From positions 44,969-108,968 of the forward strand of contig JADGDR010000008.1 of NCBI GenBank assembly GCA_016744795.1: a DNA stretch of 64,000 bases. The letters are read 5' to 3'. Source of the stretch: Sulfurospirillum sp. GTDB taxonomy: Bacteria > Campylobacterota > Campylobacteria > Campylobacterales > Sulfurospirillaceae. Below the pieces are notes generated by a model that searched no databases, was not told the origin of the DNA, and saw only the letters and a list, made by a program, of their open reading frames with translations. Below, one piece after another: positions 57,075 to 64,000 of the stretch. The position numbers were made by a program, and so were the translations under genes. The stretch's first letter is position 1, and the number at the start of each line of letters is the position of its first letter.

Positions 57075-57887
57075 ATGAGAAAAGTTATTATTGGGAGTTT
57101 AGCAACACTTGCTTTGGGTGTTAGTTTAAATGCAGCAGTATATGCAACAGTAAATGGATCAGAAGTTACAGATAAAGATGTAGCAAATCTTATGAGAGCT
57201 ATGCCAGGTCAAAATTTTGCAACATTAAAATCTGAACAGCAAAAGCGCGTGCTAGACCAAGCGATTGAGAGAAAGCTTTTAGCAAAAGAAGCAATGAAAT
57301 CTGGTATAGAAAAAGATGCAGAGTATATAAAGACTTTAAATTCTATAAAAGGTGATTTAGCACTTGAAATATGGATGAAAAGAGTATTTGAAAAAGTAAA
57401 AGTTTCTCAGAAAGATGCAAAAGCATATTTTGATAAAAATAAAGATAAGTTTGTAAAACCAGCAACTGTAAAAGCAAGACATATTGTTGTAGCAGATGAA
57501 GCAACTGCAAAAAGCATTATCAAAGAGCTTAAGGGCTTAAAAGGTAAGGCATTAACAACTAAATTTATAGAATTAGCAAAAACAAAATCAACAGGACCAA
57601 GTGGTGCAAATGGTGGAGATTTAGGTTGGTTTAATAAGAAACAAATGGTTTCAGCTTTTAGTAAAGCTGCATTTGGTCAAGCTAAAGGTGAAGTTACAAT
57701 GACTCCTGTTAAAACTCAGTTTGGTTACCATGTAATTTTAACAGAAGATAAAAAAGGTGGAGAAAAAGTTAAATTTGCAGATGCAAAAGTACAGATAGAA
57801 AATGGTCTTAAAATGGAAAAATTCCGTAAAGATGTTTCAAAAAAAGCAAAAGATTTGAGAAAAAAAGCTAAAATAGTTATAAAATAA
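57075..57887 (+). CDS. peb4: Periplasmic peptidyl-prolyl isomerase/chaperone (PEB4/CBF2-like)
   Basis: A 270-aa secreted SurA/PrsA-like chaperone. The signal peptide MRKVIIGSLATLALGVSLNAA is followed by an N-terminal helical chaperone part and a parvulin domain. That domain is at about residues 128-225 (VKARHIVVADEATAKSIIKEL, GPSGANGGDLGWFNKKQMVSAFSKAAFG, VKTQFGYHVILTEDKK), ending in a basic C-terminal helix. In Campylobacter the orthologue assists outer-membrane protein folding and adhesion and precedes fba, as here. AGGAAAG is the ribosome site. Confidence 0.9.
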   Translation: MRKVIIGSLATLALGVSLNAAVYATVNGSEVTDKDVANLMRAMPGQNFATLKSEQQKRVLDQAIERKLLAKEAMKSGIEKDAEYIKTLNSIKGDLALEIWMKRVFEKVKVSQKDAKAYFDKNKDKFVKPATVKARHIVVADEATAKSIIKELKGLKGKALTTKFIELAKTKSTGPSGANGGDLGWFNKKQMVSAFSKAAFGQAKGEVTMTPVKTQFGYHVILTEDKKGGEKVKFADAKVQIENGLKMEKFRKDVSKKAKDLRKKAKIVIK

Positions 57888-57897
57888 GAGGTATTAC

Positions 57898-58965
57898 ATG
57901 GCACTATTTGATTTTGTAAAACCTGGGGTTTTATGTGGTGATGATGTTACTAAAGTTTTTGAAGTTGCAAAAGAGAACAACTATGCTCTTCCGGCAGTAA
58001 ATGTTGTTAGTACAAGTTCTGTTAATGCTGTTTTAGAGTCTGCAAAAAATGTTAACTCACCTATTATTGTTCAATTTTCTAATGGTGGGGCACAATTTTA
58101 TGCAGGAAAAGCTTTAAGTGGCACTGATTCTGGTGTTTTAGGAGCTATTAGTGGAGCTTTACATGTTCATACTATTGCAGAGGCTTATGGTGTACCAGTT
58201 ATACTTCATACTGACCATGCAGCAAGAAAGCTTCTTCCTTGGATAGATGCACTTTTAGATGCAAGTGAAGCTCATTTTGAAAAAACTGGAAAACCTCTTT
58301 ATAGCTCTCATATGATAGATCTTTCTGAAGAGAGCCTAGAGCAGAATATTGCAACATGCGAAGCTTATCATAAAAGAATGAGTAAAATTGGTATGACATT
58401 AGAGATTGAGCTAGGTTGTACTGGTGGAGAAGAAGATGGAGTAGACAATACTCATTTGGATAACTCAGCTCTTTATACTCAACCCAAAGATGTTGCATAT
58501 GCATACGAAAAATTAATGGCAATTAGCCCTAATTTTACTATTGCTGCTTCATTTGGAAATGTTCATGGCGTATATAAACCTGGTAATGTTCATCTAACTC
58601 CAAAGATACTTGATAATTCTCAAAAGTATATTCAAGAGAAGTTTGGAACTTTAGAAAAACCTGTAAATTTTGTTTTTCATGGTGGAAGTGGAAGTGAGTT
58701 AGCTGATATTCGTGAAGCTATTGAGTATGGTGTTATAAAAATGAATATTGATACTGACACACAGTGGTCTTTTTGGGAAGGAACTAAAGAATATGTGCAA
58801 AAAAATGAAGCATATCTTCAAACTCAAATTGGTAATCCAGATGGTGATGATAAACCAAATAAGAAGTACTATGACCCAAGAAAATGGCTAAGAGCAGCAG
58901 AAGAGTCTACTATAGCTAGATTAGAACGTGCATTTTCTGATTTAAACTGCCTTAATAGGAACTAA
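57898..58965 (+). CDS. fba: Class II fructose-bisphosphate aldolase
   Basis: A 355-aa zinc aldolase of glycolysis/gluconeogenesis. It has YALPAVNVVSTSSVNAVLESAK, VPVILHTDHAARKLLPW (Asp and His zinc ligands), LEIELGCTGGEEDGVDN, FGNVHGVYKPGNVHLTP and FVFHGGSGS, then IKMNIDTDTQW. The size and the GEEDGVDN insert mark the class IIA subtype. A one-mismatch palindrome (TTTACATGTTC) is read as ALHVHT. The stop abuts the next ATG. Confidence 0.96.
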   Translation: MALFDFVKPGVLCGDDVTKVFEVAKENNYALPAVNVVSTSSVNAVLESAKNVNSPIIVQFSNGGAQFYAGKALSGTDSGVLGAISGALHVHTIAEAYGVPVILHTDHAARKLLPWIDALLDASEAHFEKTGKPLYSSHMIDLSEESLEQNIATCEAYHKRMSKIGMTLEIELGCTGGEEDGVDNTHLDNSALYTQPKDVAYAYEKLMAISPNFTIAASFGNVHGVYKPGNVHLTPKILDNSQKYIQEKFGTLEKPVNFVFHGGSGSELADIREAIEYGVIKMNIDTDTQWSFWEGTKEYVQKNEAYLQTQIGNPDGDDKPNKKYYDPRKWLRAAEESTIARLERAFSDLNCLNRN

Positions 58966-59838
58966 ATGATATTTTCTCCTTCCCCATTTGAAAAACATAT
59001 TTTTAGAGGGAGGGAGATATATATTAAAAGAGATGATTCTTTACATGTAGACTTCTCTGGGAATAAAGCTAGAAAATTTCATTGGTTTTTAAATCAAGAG
59101 TTTTTACATGTAAAAAGATTAATTTCCTATGGGTCTAATCAGTCAAATGCTATGTATTCATTGTCTGTGATGGCACGTCTTAGAGGTTGGGATTTTGTAT
59201 ATTTTTGTAATCATATTCCAAACTTTCTAAAGCAAAATCCAGTAGGAAACTACAAATATGCTCTACAAAATGGTATGAAGATTTTTGAAAGTTCAAATAG
59301 ACAAGATGATGCATCCGCTTATAATTCTAAGAGTGATTTAGTTATACAAGAGGGTGGTCGTCAAGTTGAAGCAGAATTTGGAATTAAGATCTTAGCTAAT
59401 GAATTAGATAAAGATATAAAAGTAGCAGGTATTAAAGACCCATATCTATTTTTACCATCAGGAACTGGAACAACGGCACTTTATTTAGAAAAAAACTTAT
59501 CTTTTAGAGTCTTTACATGTAGCACTGTTGGAGATGATGAGTATCTAAAAGATCAGTTTCGAGAGATAGAGTCGGATGAAATACATTTTCCTACTATTTT
59601 GAGTAGTGAAAAAAAGTATCATTATGGAAAACTTGACCTTGAATTGTATGAATTATGGCAAGAGTTAAAGCGAGATATGGGTATTACATTTGATTTAATG
59701 TATGATCCTGTTGGTTGGAAAAAATTTCTTTTACATGTAGATAGTATAAAAGGAACGCCAATTTATATCCATCAAGGTGGAGTATTGGGTAATGAGTCTA
59801 TGAAACAAAGATATAAGAGGAAATATGAAACAAATTAA
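58966..59838 (+). CDS. PLP-dependent ACC-deaminase/D-cysteine desulfhydrase-like protein
   Basis: A 290-aa fold-type II PLP enzyme. The PLP Lys should be in SGNKARKFHWFL; SYGSNQSNAMYSLSVMARLRG and LFLPSGTGTTALYL are the phosphate- and substrate-binding loops. Relatives act on ACC, D-cysteine or other amino acids, so the substrate is open. It starts immediately after the fba stop and overlaps hisD by 14 bp. It holds four palindrome copies (59041, 59104, 59513, 59731). Confidence 0.8.
   Translation: MIFSPSPFEKHIFRGREIYIKRDDSLHVDFSGNKARKFHWFLNQEFLHVKRLISYGSNQSNAMYSLSVMARLRGWDFVYFCNHIPNFLKQNPVGNYKYALQNGMKIFESSNRQDDASAYNSKSDLVIQEGGRQVEAEFGIKILANELDKDIKVAGIKDPYLFLPSGTGTTALYLEKNLSFRVFTCSTVGDDEYLKDQFREIESDEIHFPTILSSEKKYHYGKLDLELYELWQELKRDMGITFDLMYDPVGWKKFLLHVDSIKGTPIYIHQGGVLGNESMKQRYKRKYETN
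59041..59740. repeat. Cluster of four TTACATGTA palindromes in the ACC-deaminase-like gene
   Basis: Copies at 59041, 59104, 59513 and 59731 within 700 bp. Three are read LHV and one (59513) in the Phe-Thr-Cys register, so the conserved item is the DNA word rather than a peptide. Confidence 0.85.
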
Positions 59839-61114
59839 CACTAAAGATGAAAATTTCAGACAAGAATTTGGGCAGTTATTAAAACGTGGGCATATGGATA
59901 TGGATAATGTATCTAAAATAGTTCAAAATATAATTTCTGAGATAAAACAAGATGGTAATGAGGCTTTAAAAAAGCATATAGAAAAGTTCGATATGTGGAC
60001 ACCTGCTAGTGATGAAGAGTTAGAAATATCTTGTAGTTCAATGAAAAAAGCTTATGATGAACTTGATGATAAACTAAAAAGTGCTTTACAACTTGCATAC
60101 GACAGAATCAAAGCATATCATCAAAAACAAAAACCTACTTCTTGGTTAGATTTTGAGGACAATGGTAATGTTTTGGGTCAAAAAGTAACACCAGTTGATA
60201 AGGCTGGACTTTATATTCCTGGTGGAAAAGCAGCATATCCTAGTTCTCTTCTAATGAATGCCATTCCGGCTATAGTTGCTGGAGTCAAAGAAATAGTAGT
60301 TTGTACACCTGCACCATGTAATGAACTGAATTCTCTCTTATTGGCGGCTATGCATCTTTGTGGCATAAAAAAAGCTTATAAAGTTGGTGGGGCAAGTGCT
60401 ATTTCGGCTATGGCTTATGGAACAAAAACTATATCTAAAGTTGATGTTATAACAGGACCAGGTAATATTTTTGTAGCAACTGCAAAAAAACTTGTTTTTG
60501 GTGAAGTAAACATAGATATGATTGCAGGACCAAGTGAGATAGGAATTTTAGCAGATGAGAGTAGTGATACTAATTTTTTAGCAATAGATTTGCTTTCTCA
60601 AGCGGAACATGATGAAATGGCAAGTTCCATTTTAATAACTCCTTCACAACGAATTGCAGATGAAACTAGTAAAAAAGTTTACGAATGGTTAGAAAAATTA
60701 AATAGAAAAGATATAGCAATGAGCTCTATAAAAGAGCGTGGAGCTATTATTGTAACACGTGATATGGATGAAGCAATTAAGCTAATAAATGAGATTGCAC
60801 CAGAGCATCTTGAAGTAATGACAGAGCAGCCTTTTGATATTTTGCCCTCTATTAAACATGCAGGAGCAATTTTTATGGGAAGGTATACTCCTGAGCCTAT
60901 AGGTGATTACATAGCTGGACCAAATCATACTCTGCCAACTGGAGGAACTGCGAAGTTCTATTCTCCACTTGGCGTAGAAAATTTCTTAAAGAAAACATCT
61001 ATTATAAGCATGAGTAAAGAGGGCATTAAAGAGATTGGGCATGAGTGTGCCTTACTAGCTAAAGCAGAAGGATTAGGAGCTCATGAGGCTTCAGTGCTTG
61101 AGAGATTAAAGTAG
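59825..61114 (+). CDS. hisD: Histidinol dehydrogenase
   Basis: A 429-aa zinc enzyme for the last two steps of histidine synthesis. It has PVDKAGLYIPGGKAAYPSSLLMNAIPA, VGGASAISAMAYGT, VDVITGPGNIFVATAKKLVFGEVNIDMIAGPSEIGILADE, LLSQAEHDEMA (Zn ligands) and APEHLEVM. The ATG lies within the previous gene. No other his genes are in the window. Confidence 0.96.
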   Translation: MKQINTKDENFRQEFGQLLKRGHMDMDNVSKIVQNIISEIKQDGNEALKKHIEKFDMWTPASDEELEISCSSMKKAYDELDDKLKSALQLAYDRIKAYHQKQKPTSWLDFEDNGNVLGQKVTPVDKAGLYIPGGKAAYPSSLLMNAIPAIVAGVKEIVVCTPAPCNELNSLLLAAMHLCGIKKAYKVGGASAISAMAYGTKTISKVDVITGPGNIFVATAKKLVFGEVNIDMIAGPSEIGILADESSDTNFLAIDLLSQAEHDEMASSILITPSQRIADETSKKVYEWLEKLNRKDIAMSSIKERGAIIVTRDMDEAIKLINEIAPEHLEVMTEQPFDILPSIKHAGAIFMGRYTPEPIGDYIAGPNHTLPTGGTAKFYSPLGVENFLKKTSIISMSKEGIKEIGHECALLAKAEGLGAHEASVLERLK

Positions 61115-61123
61115 GAATAATAT

Positions 61124-62470
61124 ATGAAAAAATTATATGCCCCATGGGAAAAAGCGTTTAATAAAATCTCAACACCATTTGAGGATTTTATACATGCACA
61201 GACTACTACTGGTTTAGTGTTAATGTTTATGACAGTGTTTGCACTTATACTTGCAAATAGTCCATTGGCAGATGGTTATGCTCATTTTTTTCATACAAAA
61301 GTAGATTTGACAATTGGTTCATGGCAGTTATCAAATAGTATTCATCATTGGATAAATGACGGTCTTATGGCTATATTCTTTTTTATAATTGGTCTTGAGA
61401 TAAAAAGGGAAATACTCGTAGGGGAACTTTCCAATATAAAAGTTGCGATTTTACCAATCTTAGCTGCTATTGGCGGAATGGTTTTTCCTGCATTAATATA
61501 TACTTGGATTAATGCAGGTGATTTTGGTGCAACTGGATGGGGCATACCCATGGCTACTGATATTGCCTTTGCTATTAGTGCATTAGTTCTTTTAGGCAAA
61601 AGAGTTCCTACTACCCTCGTAACGTTTTTAGTTGCTCTTGCTATTGTAGATGATTTAGGTGCTGTTTTGGTGATAGCCATATTTTATACGGATCAAATTC
61701 ATATGTTACCACTTGCTTTATCTGGAATCGCTTTCTTAATCTTAGTTGGTTTTAATCGTGTTGGAATACATATGATTCTGCCATATTTTATTGTGGGACT
61801 ATTAATGTGGTTTTTTATGCTTGAATCAGGTGTTCATGCAACAATAGCAGGTGTAATAGCAGCAATGGCTATACCATCAAAACCAAAATATCCTCCAGCA
61901 AATTTTGCAAAAAATACTAAAATATTACTTGATGATTATGATAAATATCCAGTTACACAAGATCATAGGCTCCACGAAAAACAAAAAGCAATTTTGCAAA
62001 ACATAAAAGATAAAATAGATGCAGTAGGTACTCCAGCTGCTAGGCTTGAGCATGATTTACATCTTCTTGTTGCTTTAGTGATAATTCCTCTTTTTGCACT
62101 TGCAAATGCTGGTATTGCTATAGATTTTAGCTCTATTGGTGCAATTATTATGGAACCTATTTCACTTGGAATAATAGCGGGTCTTATACTAGGAAAAGTT
62201 TTTGGAATTTTTGGCGTGGCATGGTTAGCTATAAAGTTAAAAATAGCAAAACTTCCAGAAGGAAGTAGTATGAGCCAAATTTTTGGTGTTTCATTTCTTG
62301 GTGGTATTGGTTTCACTATGTCTATTTTTGTAGCAGACTTGGCATTTTTAGATAAGCCTGAACTTGTTTTTCAAGCTAAAGTTGGAATTTTGGCAGCTTC
62401 ATTATTTGCAGGTTTATTTGGATTTTTCTGGTTAAAGCATGTAGCAAAAAGAGAAAATTCAATAAACTAA
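61124..62470 (+). CDS. nhaA: Na+/H+ antiporter NhaA
   Basis: A 448-aa antiporter with about 12 helices, somewhat longer than the E. coli protein. It has IFFFIIGLEIKREILVGEL, PMATDIAFAISALVLLGKRVP, VALAIVDDLGAVLVIAIFY (the paired Asp ion site), ESGVHATIAGVIAAMAIP and FLGGIGFTMSIFVADLAF. A hydrophilic insert at about residues 255-310 separates the halves. It suits a saline habitat. It begins 9 bp after hisD. Confidence 0.95.
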   Translation: MKKLYAPWEKAFNKISTPFEDFIHAQTTTGLVLMFMTVFALILANSPLADGYAHFFHTKVDLTIGSWQLSNSIHHWINDGLMAIFFFIIGLEIKREILVGELSNIKVAILPILAAIGGMVFPALIYTWINAGDFGATGWGIPMATDIAFAISALVLLGKRVPTTLVTFLVALAIVDDLGAVLVIAIFYTDQIHMLPLALSGIAFLILVGFNRVGIHMILPYFIVGLLMWFFMLESGVHATIAGVIAAMAIPSKPKYPPANFAKNTKILLDDYDKYPVTQDHRLHEKQKAILQNIKDKIDAVGTPAARLEHDLHLLVALVIIPLFALANAGIAIDFSSIGAIIMEPISLGIIAGLILGKVFGIFGVAWLAIKLKIAKLPEGSSMSQIFGVSFLGGIGFTMSIFVADLAFLDKPELVFQAKVGILAASLFAGLFGFFWLKHVAKRENSIN

Positions 62471-62539
62471 AAACAGTATAGAATGTTTTTATATATGTAC
62501 CTTTGTACAATAGATTTTAAAATTATATTTTAGTAATAT

Positions 62540-62545
62540 TATAAT
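62540..62545 (+). promoter_or_regulatory. Possible -10 box of the adhesin gene
   Basis: TATAAT lies 26 bp before the ATG. An inverted repeat CCTTTGTA (62500-62507) / TACAAAGG (62557-62564) also spans the region, and its right arm contains the AAAGG ribosome site. It would matter only if transcription starts upstream of the left arm. Confidence 0.4.
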
Positions 62546-62571
62546 AATAAAAATTATACAAAGGCTATATC

Positions 62572-64000
62572 ATGTCAAAAGTAATAGGAATAGTAAAAGA
62601 GATAATTGGAACAGTAAAAGTTACGACTCAAGAAGGAGAAGTGAAATTACTTTCTAAGGGCGATGTTGTACATGAAAATGATAAAATAGATGCAATGGCA
62701 TCAAGCCAAACAACGATTTTATTAAATAATGGAAAAGAAATCATTATTGAGAGTGATACTTCACTATCTCTAAATGAAGAGTATATAAATTCTTCTGATA
62801 CAGAAGTAGCTTTAACAGATACAAATAGTGATATAGCCGAAGTTGAAGCACTTTTGGCAAATGATGAAGAGGGAACCGCTGCAGGACAAGATGGCGGAGG
62901 AGAAGCAGGTGGACTAGGAAGTGCATATTATCATGATAGATTAGATTTTGGAGAAGATCAAAATGCACTTAATAGAACGGGGTTTGAAGAAAATAATTTT
63001 TCTACAGTTGAAAATGAAAATCTTAACATAAATGATACAGTAAATATTGATATAACAGCTCCAGATGCTCCAACAGTAGAATTAGCAAACGATACAGGAA
63101 CTAGCCAAACAGACCTTATTACCAAAGATGGAGAACTAAATGTAACTCCAAGTGAAGTTGGAAACACTATTGAATACTCAAATGATGGAGGAGCTACTTG
63201 GAGTACAACTCCACCAGTTCCAAGTGAGGGTGAAAATACTGTAAATGTAAGAGAAATAGATGATGCAGGAAATCAAAGTGCCTCAACACCTATTACTTTT
63301 ACATTCGATACAAGTGCTCCAAGTGTAGATGTAACAGATATATCTTCAACAAATGATTCAACACCTCAAATTACAGGAACAATTAATGATGGAACTGCAA
63401 CAGTAGTTGTCACAATTAATGGAACGGATTATACGGCTACAAATAATGGTGATGGAACATGGACCTTAGCAGATAATGTGGTTTCTGAGCTTTCAAATGG
63501 AGAAACCATTGTTAGTGTAAAAGCAATAGATATAGCAGGAAATGAAGGAACTGGTGAGGGAACAGTAAATATTAATAATGCCATAAGCCCACTAAGTGAT
63601 TCAGACTCCTCAACTAACACCGTAGATGAAAACGCACAAGCTGGAACAGAAGTAGGAATTACAGCTCTTGCCACTGACGCTGATGCTGGAGATACTGTAA
63701 CTTATAGCCTAAGCCAAACTGATATAGATGCAGGACTATTTAGTATTAATCCAACTACAGGAGTAGTAACAACCCTAGGTAATATGGATTATGAAACAGC
63801 TCAATCTCATACAATTAATGTAATAGCAACCTCAAGTGATGGATCTAGCTCTAATGCTGATATGACAATAAATGTAACTGATGCAACTGGTGGAGATACT
63901 GATAATGCCATAAGCCCACTAAGTGATTCAGACTCCTCAACTAACACCGTAGATGAAAACGCACAAGCTGGAACAGAAGTAGGAATTACAGCTCTTGCCA
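62572..64000 (+). CDS. LapA-type repetitive biofilm adhesin, 5' portion (runs off the window)
   Basis: The frame is open for 476 codons from ATG 62572 to the edge. The ORF track omits it, presumably because no stop lies in the window. Residues 1-105 resemble a LapA retention module: SKVIGIVKEIIGTVKVTTQEGEVKLLSKGDVVHENDKI with an FecR-like strand pattern. A Gly-rich linker carries GTAAGQDGG (Ala103-Ala104), the di-alanine context cut by LapG proteases. Ig-like repeats follow (DAPTVELANDTG, STNDSTPQITGTINDG), then cadherin-like repeats (VDENAQAGTEVGITALATDADAGDTVTYSL, DYETAQSHTINVIATSSDG). Such proteins are type I-secreted, and the C-terminal secretion signal lies beyond the window. Confidence 0.85.
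   Translation, partial: MSKVIGIVKEIIGTVKVTTQEGEVKLLSKGDVVHENDKIDAMASSQTTILLNNGKEIIIESDTSLSLNEEYINSSDTEVALTDTNSDIAEVEALLANDEEGTAAGQDGGGEAGGLGSAYYHDRLDFGEDQNALNRTGFEENNFSTVENENLNINDTVNIDITAPDAPTVELANDTGTSQTDLITKDGELNVTPSEVGNTIEYSNDGGATWSTTPPVPSEGENTVNVREIDDAGNQSASTPITFTFDTSAPSVDVTDISSTNDSTPQITGTINDGTATVVVTINGTDYTATNNGDGTWTLADNVVSELSNGETIVSVKAIDIAGNEGTGEGTVNINNAISPLSDSDSSTNTVDENAQAGTEVGITALATDADAGDTVTYSLSQTDIDAGLFSINPTTGVVTTLGNMDYETAQSHTINVIATSSDGSSSNADMTINVTDATGGDTDNAISPLSDSDSSTNTVDENAQAGTEVGITALA
63575..64000 (+). repeat. 327-bp near-identical tandem repeat in the adhesin gene
   Basis: From 63575 the DNA ataatgccataagcccac and onward recurs from 63902 without a mismatch to the window end (99 bp visible), a period of 327 bp or 109 aa. 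Each unit encodes a cadherin-like domain. Identity at third codon positions points to recent amplification or gene conversion. Confidence 0.9.

Noticed and set aside
61345-62316. Two minus-strand ORFs opposite nhaA
   Set aside because: Complement of hydrophobic helices; no independent support.
62744-63674. Minus-strand ORFs opposite the adhesin
   Set aside because: The plus-strand adhesin frame is continuous and recognisable; the antisense frames are shadows of repeats.

Overview
The window is AT-rich, densely packed bacterial DNA from the Campylobacterota (formerly Epsilonproteobacteria), most like a free-living Sulfurimonas-type organism. The best evidence is gene order that I recall from Helicobacter and Campylobacter: rnr-holA-rpsF-ssb, lysC-hobA-holB-folP, ligA-tlyA-ribF-cmoA, rpsO/rrf2/flhA, nadE-lpxK-thrC-kdsB and nth-peb4-fba. 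HobA is a lineage-specific DnaA partner. I see no rRNA, tRNA, CRISPR array, insertion sequence or prophage. No stretch over 300 bp lacks a gene.

Layout. 0-4.4 kb (- strand): ssb (cut by the edge), rpsF, holA, rnr and an HDOD gene. 4.5-8.5 kb (+): ilvC, minDE, a divergent polysaccharide deacetylase and dprA. 8.5-15.6 kb (+): an amino-acid-type chemoreceptor, a PotDABC-like ABC importer, a GDPD-family phosphodiesterase and ruvX. 15.5-19.6 kb: an ArsC/Spx-like protein, a tiny flagellar-rod-like protein, queA, tatC, tatB and hemW. 19.7-24.6 kb (+): rppH, lysC, hobA, holB, folP, a zinc-ribbon membrane protein and a TSUP permease. 24.6-27.7 kb (-): a large HD-GYP sensor with an unusual nested input domain. 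27.9-32.1 kb (+): ligA, tlyA, ribF, cmoA. 32.1-37.5 kb (-): a DASS-type transporter, an acidic small protein, a DHH phosphoesterase, flhA and an Rrf2 regulator. 37.6-42.1 kb (+): rpsO, a small HTH gene with a 53-codon partner, and hrcA-grpE-dnaK with a sigma70 promoter and a CIRCE-like operator. 42.1-45.1 kb: ppk2, dsbD and a small unknown. 45.1-51.1 kb (-): kdsB, thrC, argB, lpxK, a DegT-type aminotransferase and nadE. 51.2-56.9 kb: an MBL hydrolase, a hotdog protein, cmoB, a small lipoprotein, a PepD-type peptidase, a redoxin, a response regulator and nth. 57.1-62.5 kb (+): a PEB4-like PPIase, fba, an ACC-deaminase-like enzyme, hisD and nhaA. 62.6-64 kb: the start of a very large repetitive LapA-type adhesin that runs off the window.

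Three observations stand out. (1) A palindromic word, consensus YTTTACATGTARR, occurs 27 times in 64 kb by hand count. Most copies lie inside unrelated genes and are usually read as Leu-His-Val. Other copies form intergenic hairpins. It behaves like a highly iterated palindrome or a marking/uptake sequence and I know of no description of it. (2) Two housekeeping genes, queA and nth, have complete N-terminal coding sequence but no ATG, GTG or TTG. In both, an ATA codon sits exactly where the start should be, 7 nt after a purine-rich Shine-Dalgarno-like stretch. (3) The last gene encodes a LapA-like retention module with a TAAG cleavage site and a 327-bp tandem repeat. It shares the window with an HD-GYP protein whose sensory part nests a solute-binding domain inside a Cache domain.

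The genes are mainly housekeeping: replication (ssb, holA, holB, hobA, ligA), repair (nth, ruvX), division (minDE), export (tatBC), protein folding (hrcA operon, PEB4, dsbD) and biosynthesis (ilvC, lysC, thrC, argB, hisD, folP, nadE, ribF, lpxK, kdsB). Environmental-response functions (chemoreceptor, importer, HD-GYP, adhesin) are interspersed.
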